A DNA stretch of 44,958 nucleotides from an uncultured Cetobacterium sp. (GTDB taxonomy: Bacteria; Fusobacteriota; Fusobacteriia; Fusobacteriales; Fusobacteriaceae), in the NCBI RefSeq assembly GCF_947072685.1, contig NZ_CAMTIK010000015.1, positions 1-44,958 on the forward strand. Reading direction: 5' to 3'. The position numbers and the translations under genes were made by a program. Below are positions 41,857 to 44,958 of the stretch, in pieces (the stretch's first letter is position 1; each line of letters starts with the position of its first letter). The notes under the pieces are model-generated. The model had not been told where the DNA came from. It did no database searches and worked only from the letters and a program-made list of their open reading frames with translations.

Positions 41857-42682
41857 ACATTCTATTTGAAACTTTGTAGTTGAAAAAAGCAGCCCCAAGT
41901 ATGATAATTCCACCGATTAGGCTCAATAGATCCGGAATTTCCTTCCAAAATATAAAGCCGATTATAGCAGAAAAAATAATGCTGAGGTATTGATATATTG
42001 AGACTTGACTAGCAAGAGCATATTTATAGGCATATGCCAGAGCGACTTGTCCAATAGTGGCAAAAATACCAGTAAGAACTAAATAAAATAGCTGCGTAGT
42101 ACTTGGAACAACAAATCCTCCAATTAACATTGGTGGAATCATTCCAAGTGTAGAAAAGGCAGAAAACCAAAGAACCAATGTTGTGGGTTCTTCCATAGTT
42201 CTTAAATATCTAACGAGAGTATACGCTGCACCTGCAAAAATAGCGGATAAAAAACCAGCAAGAGCAGGTAACATCTCAAAACTAAATTTAGGTTTGATAA
42301 CTAATAATGCTCCAAATAAAACAACGAGTAAAACTGGAATCTGGTGTCTTTCTAGCTTTTCTTTCAGAAATATTGTAGCAAAAATAGTTACAAAAAACGG
42401 TGAAAGTTTATTTAGTAGAGATGAATCCGCTAAATAAAGTTTATTTATACAGTAGAAATAGAGAACTGCTCCAGTTAGACCCAAAGTGCATCTGTATATC
42501 ATAAGCAATCGACTACGATTACTACTTCCTAAAATGTTAATATTTTTACCTTTGAGCGAAAAAAGTAAAATGAAAACACCTATTAAATTTCTAAAAAAAA
42601 GTTTTTCAAAAGTTGAAATATCACTTCCGATAAATTTAACAGTTGCTCCCATTAAAGCCATCCCTAGAGCTGAAATACACAT
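41855..42682 (-). CDS. EamA/DMT-family permease
   Basis: A membrane protein of 275 residues from the ATG at 42682, with ten helices in two EamA repeats. The first repeat starts with MGATVKFIGSDISTFEKLFFRNLIGVFILL and the second after residue 140 with AFSTLGMIPPMLIGG; family members export amino acids or metabolites. The start is uncertain. The ATG at 42682 has no good ribosome binding site, while GGGAGGGG lies 7 bases before an in-frame ATC at 42712 that would add HTLKGAIW ahead of the ATG, as in many family members. It lies 55 bases behind glmS in the same direction and may be co-transcribed. Substrate unknown. Confidence 0.88.
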   Translation of the reverse strand: MCISALGMALMGATVKFIGSDISTFEKLFFRNLIGVFILLFSLKGKNINILGSSNRSRLLMIYRCTLGLTGAVLYFYCINKLYLADSSLLNKLSPFFVTIFATIFLKEKLERHQIPVLLVVLFGALLVIKPKFSFEMLPALAGFLSAIFAGAAYTLVRYLRTMEEPTTLVLWFSAFSTLGMIPPMLIGGFVVPSTTQLFYLVLTGIFATIGQVALAYAYKYALASQVSIYQYLSIIFSAIIGFIFWKEIPDLLSLIGGIIILGAAFFNYKVSNRM

Positions 42683-42736
42683 CCAGATAGCGCCTTTTAA
42701 TGTATGATTGATTTTGAATCCCCTCCCTTTTTTTCT

Positions 42737-44557
42737 TTACTCAACAGTGACAGATTTTGCTAGATTTCTAGGTTTATCAACATCAATTCCTTTAGATAAA
42801 GATGTGTAATAAGAAAGTAATTGTAAAGGAATAACAGATAATAGACCTGAAAAAATATCATCGATATCTTGAATTCCGATAAAGCTATCTGAAACATTTT
42901 TTAAATCCAAACAATCTTCTCTTCCAACAGAAATAATATAAGCTCCTCTAGCTTTTAACTCTTTTATATTAGAGATTGTTTTTTCTAGTAAGTCTGATTG
43001 CATACCAATAACAACAACTGGTGTACCAGGTTCGATAAGAGCTATTGAACCGTGTTTTAACTCTCCAGCAGGAAAGGCTTCGGTATGAATATATGAAATT
43101 TCTTTCATTTTTAGAGAACCTTCAAGGGCTATATTGAAATCAAGTCCTCTTCCAATATAAAATCCATTTACTTTATCCTTTAAACCTTCAGATATAGGTT
43201 TGATTTTATCCGATTCATTTAAAGTAAATTCTATTTTTTTAGGAATACTATATAAAGTATTGATTGCTTCTTTAACCTCAGTTTTAGTCATAACTTCTTT
43301 TTTTTCAGCTAAGTATATGGCTAAAAGCTGTAGCATAACAACTTGTGTAGTATAAGCTTTGGTTGAGGCCACTGCAATTTCTGGTCCTGCCATTGTATAA
43401 ATGGTGTTATCAGCTTCTCTAGAAATAGTTGATCCTACAACATTTGTAATTGCAAGAGTCTTAGCTCCTCTAGCTTTTGCTTCTTTTAAAGCGGCTAAAG
43501 TATCCAAAGTCTCTCCTGATTGACTGACAAAAATAGCTAAAGTGTTTTCTGTAACAAAAGGATCCATATATCTATATTCTGAAGCTATCTCCACGTAAGA
43601 GTTTGTTTTTGCTAATTTTCTAAGAGCGAACTGTCCTTGAAGACCAGCATGATATGCAGTCCCACAAGCAACAATGTGAACCATATCAATTTTTTTAATC
43701 TCTTCTTCAGTTAAAACATCAGAAAAATCTGGCATAGAATTTTTTATTCTTCTATTTAAGGTTTCCTCAATAGATTTTGGTTGTTCAAAAATCTCTTTGA
43801 TCATAAAGTGGGGATATCCACCTTTTGTAGCTTGTTCATAGTCCCATTCAATAACTTTAATCTCTCTCTCTACAGGAGTTAAAGTTTTATCAAAAATTTT
43901 AATAGTATCGGCACTAATTTTAGCAATATCTCCGTCTTCTAAAAAATACACATTTTTAGTATGTTTTAAAATAGCTGGAACATCTGAAGCAATAAAGTTT
44001 TCGTTATTTCCAATACCTATAACAAGAGGACTATCTTTTCTTGTACATATAAGTTCCTTAGGAAAATCTTTGTGAATAATTCCTAAAGCATAACTCCCTC
44101 TTATAACTTTTAACATTTTGGTAACAGCATCAAACAGGTCACCCTCATAAAGAAAGTCTAAAAGGTGGGCAACTACTTCTGTATCAGTATCTGATTCAAA
44201 AATATAACCTTTTTCTTTTAAATCTTTTTTAATTAAAGAGTAGTTTTCAATAATTCCATTGTGAACTACAGCAATTGTCTTATCTCTGTTGTAATGAGGG
44301 TGTGAATTTTTATCAGATGGTTCCCCGTGGGTTGCCCATCTTGTATGACCTATTCCTATATCGGAATCTAAATCTATATCTTTTAGATGGTTTTCAAGAT
44401 TTTGAAGTCTTCCTTTTTTCTTTTCAATGATAATTTCAGAATCTTTAATAACTGCAATTCCGGCAGAGTCATATCCTCTATACTCCAGTTTTTCTAACCC
44501 TTCAAGTATAACAGTTTTAGCCTTTCCATGTCCTACATAACCTACAATTCCACACAT
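42737..44557 (-). CDS. glmS: Glutamine-fructose-6-phosphate aminotransferase (isomerising)
   Basis: A 606-residue cytoplasmic enzyme that makes glucosamine-6-phosphate from fructose-6-phosphate and glutamine, the first step to amino sugars for peptidoglycan and LPS. The N-terminal glutaminase domain has the catalytic Cys directly after Met (MCGIVGYVG), plus GHTRWATHG and HNGIIENY. Two SIS sugar-isomerase domains follow (about 285-430 and 460-600), with SQSGETLDTL, ASTKAYTTQV and the C-terminal DKPRNLAKSVTVE. AAGGAGG precedes the ATG. Expression is under a self-cleaving glmS ribozyme in the leader, giving feedback by glucosamine-6-phosphate. Confidence 0.98.
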   Translation of the reverse strand: MCGIVGYVGHGKAKTVILEGLEKLEYRGYDSAGIAVIKDSEIIIEKKKGRLQNLENHLKDIDLDSDIGIGHTRWATHGEPSDKNSHPHYNRDKTIAVVHNGIIENYSLIKKDLKEKGYIFESDTDTEVVAHLLDFLYEGDLFDAVTKMLKVIRGSYALGIIHKDFPKELICTRKDSPLVIGIGNNENFIASDVPAILKHTKNVYFLEDGDIAKISADTIKIFDKTLTPVEREIKVIEWDYEQATKGGYPHFMIKEIFEQPKSIEETLNRRIKNSMPDFSDVLTEEEIKKIDMVHIVACGTAYHAGLQGQFALRKLAKTNSYVEIASEYRYMDPFVTENTLAIFVSQSGETLDTLAALKEAKARGAKTLAITNVVGSTISREADNTIYTMAGPEIAVASTKAYTTQVVMLQLLAIYLAEKKEVMTKTEVKEAINTLYSIPKKIEFTLNESDKIKPISEGLKDKVNGFYIGRGLDFNIALEGSLKMKEISYIHTEAFPAGELKHGSIALIEPGTPVVVIGMQSDLLEKTISNIKELKARGAYIISVGREDCLDLKNVSDSFIGIQDIDDIFSGLLSVIPLQLLSYYTSLSKGIDVDKPRNLAKSVTVE

Positions 44558-44600
44558 AAAAAATCCTCCTTAAAATATTTAGTTTTCAATGTTCTTTTAA

Positions 44601-44763
44601 AGAGAATTACTACTTACTTTTCTTTGTCCTAAAGGTTACCCATTTAGTTTTGTAAAAAGTCTTAGGTTGTAGTCACCTCTGGAATACCCGCCGAAATTTC
44701 GATAATCCCAGTCCTCGTCAACTTAGTATGTAAGTTCTGGCGCTTTTGTTCTTCTAATTCTCT
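44601..44763 (-). ncRNA. glmS ribozyme/riboswitch
   Basis: The minus strand contains the conserved core GCGCCAGAACTT, then AAGTTGACGAGGACTGGG and ATTATCGAAATTTCGGCGGG, followed by a P4-like region. This matches the glmS ribozyme, which cleaves itself just 5' of the GCGCC when bound to glucosamine-6-phosphate; here the cut would be between 44744 and 44743. An outer helix AGAGAATTA/TAATTCTCT (44601-44609 with 44755-44763) encloses the core and the cleavage site. It lies between the promoter and the glmS gene. The other bases of the 44558-44903 gap hold the two promoters. Confidence 0.95.
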
Positions 44764-44778
44764 TCTAAAAGTCACTTT

Positions 44779-44807
44779 ATAGTATCATAACTAGTATAAA
44801 GTTTCAA
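44779..44807 (-). promoter_or_regulatory. glmS: Promoter of glmS
   Basis: TTGAAA, a 17-base spacer and TACTAT on the minus strand, just upstream of the ribozyme's outer helix. Confidence 0.7.
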
Positions 44808-44838
44808 TAAAAAAAAACTAAAAAATTAAAAAAACTTA

Positions 44839-44867
44839 TTGACTTTTACTGAAAAAAATGGTACTAT
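44839..44867 (+). promoter_or_regulatory. Promoter of a further tRNA-Leu transcript
   Basis: TTGACT, a 17-base spacer ending in ATGG, and TACTAT; the bases through TTTTGTT match the promoter at 37952. Confidence 0.85.
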
Positions 44868-44903
44868 TATTTTGTTGAGAGCGAAAGCGAACAATAAATT
44901 CCT

Positions 44904-44958
44904 GCCTGGGTGGCGGAATAGGTAGACGCACAGGACTTAAAATCCTGAGCTATCTGAT
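44904..44958 (+). tRNA. tRNA-Leu (UAA), 5' part (cut by window end)
   Basis: The 55 visible bases are identical to the first 55 bases of the tRNA-Leu at 38010, including the anticodon loop CTTAAAA. Confidence 0.93.

Overview
The window is AT-rich (roughly 30% GC by eye) and combines a Gram-negative envelope (a TolC-type lipoprotein with an EmrAB-type pump) with Firmicute-like RNA regulation (M-box leader, glmS ribozyme) and strong GGAGG ribosome binding sites. That mix, the tRNA promoters and the IS605-type remnant point to Fusobacteriota, perhaps Cetobacterium or a relative. The genus is inference. Most of the window is ordinary chromosome: short operons, bidirectional terminators between convergent genes, and two complete tRNA clusters plus the start of a third.

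Layout, left to right. 1-1771: the 3' end of a xanthine-dehydrogenase-type molybdoenzyme converges on a hydantoinase/dihydropyrimidinase-type amidohydrolase (purine/pyrimidine catabolism). 1829-5906: a complete tripartite drug efflux operon (outer membrane lipoprotein, EmrA, EmrB). 6022-12064: coaBC, a flavodoxin-fold reductase, gltS behind a long perfect hairpin, two unassigned small genes, a decayed IS200/IS605 element, and an MFS gene whose stop codon lies inside the element's right end. 12142-18904: hsp20, exonuclease III, tRNA-Pro/Trp/Met, a pmbA-mobAB-dhaL-like operon divergent from tldD, and a small unknown gene.

18946-23300: the magnesium transporter mgtA with a layered leader. A promoter overlaps the elaA stop codon and is followed by an M-box riboswitch, an intrinsic terminator and an unlisted 40-codon ORF with an excellent ribosome binding site. 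elaA and a DUF4396 membrane protein with a Met-Asp repeat lie beyond it. 23445-32311: a stress-type protein, a DUF1846 protein, a nucleoside hydrolase, and a LacI-controlled sugar module. In that module a CUT1 ABC importer without its own ATPase and a divergent Gfo/Idh/MocA oxidoreductase share near-identical operators just downstream of near-consensus promoters.

32369-37850: two overlapping MATE exporters divergent from a MocR-type regulator, whose 3' end overlaps a two-part threonine/serine-exporter-type pair by 57 bp. 38010-38278: tRNA-Leu/Tyr/Thr. 38405-42682: an M20 amidohydrolase with an unassigned transporter, META and NlpC/P60 lipoproteins, and an EamA permease whose start is uncertain. 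42737-44958: glmS with its ribozyme, then a second tRNA-Leu(UAA) cut by the window end.

The strongest leads for undescribed biology are the mgtA leader ORF, the IS605 remnant with its RNA scaffold fused to the MFS gene end, the Met-Asp repeat tract, the LacI operator pair, and the orphan ThyX-like protein at 9821. I saw no CRISPR array, prophage or obvious defence island.
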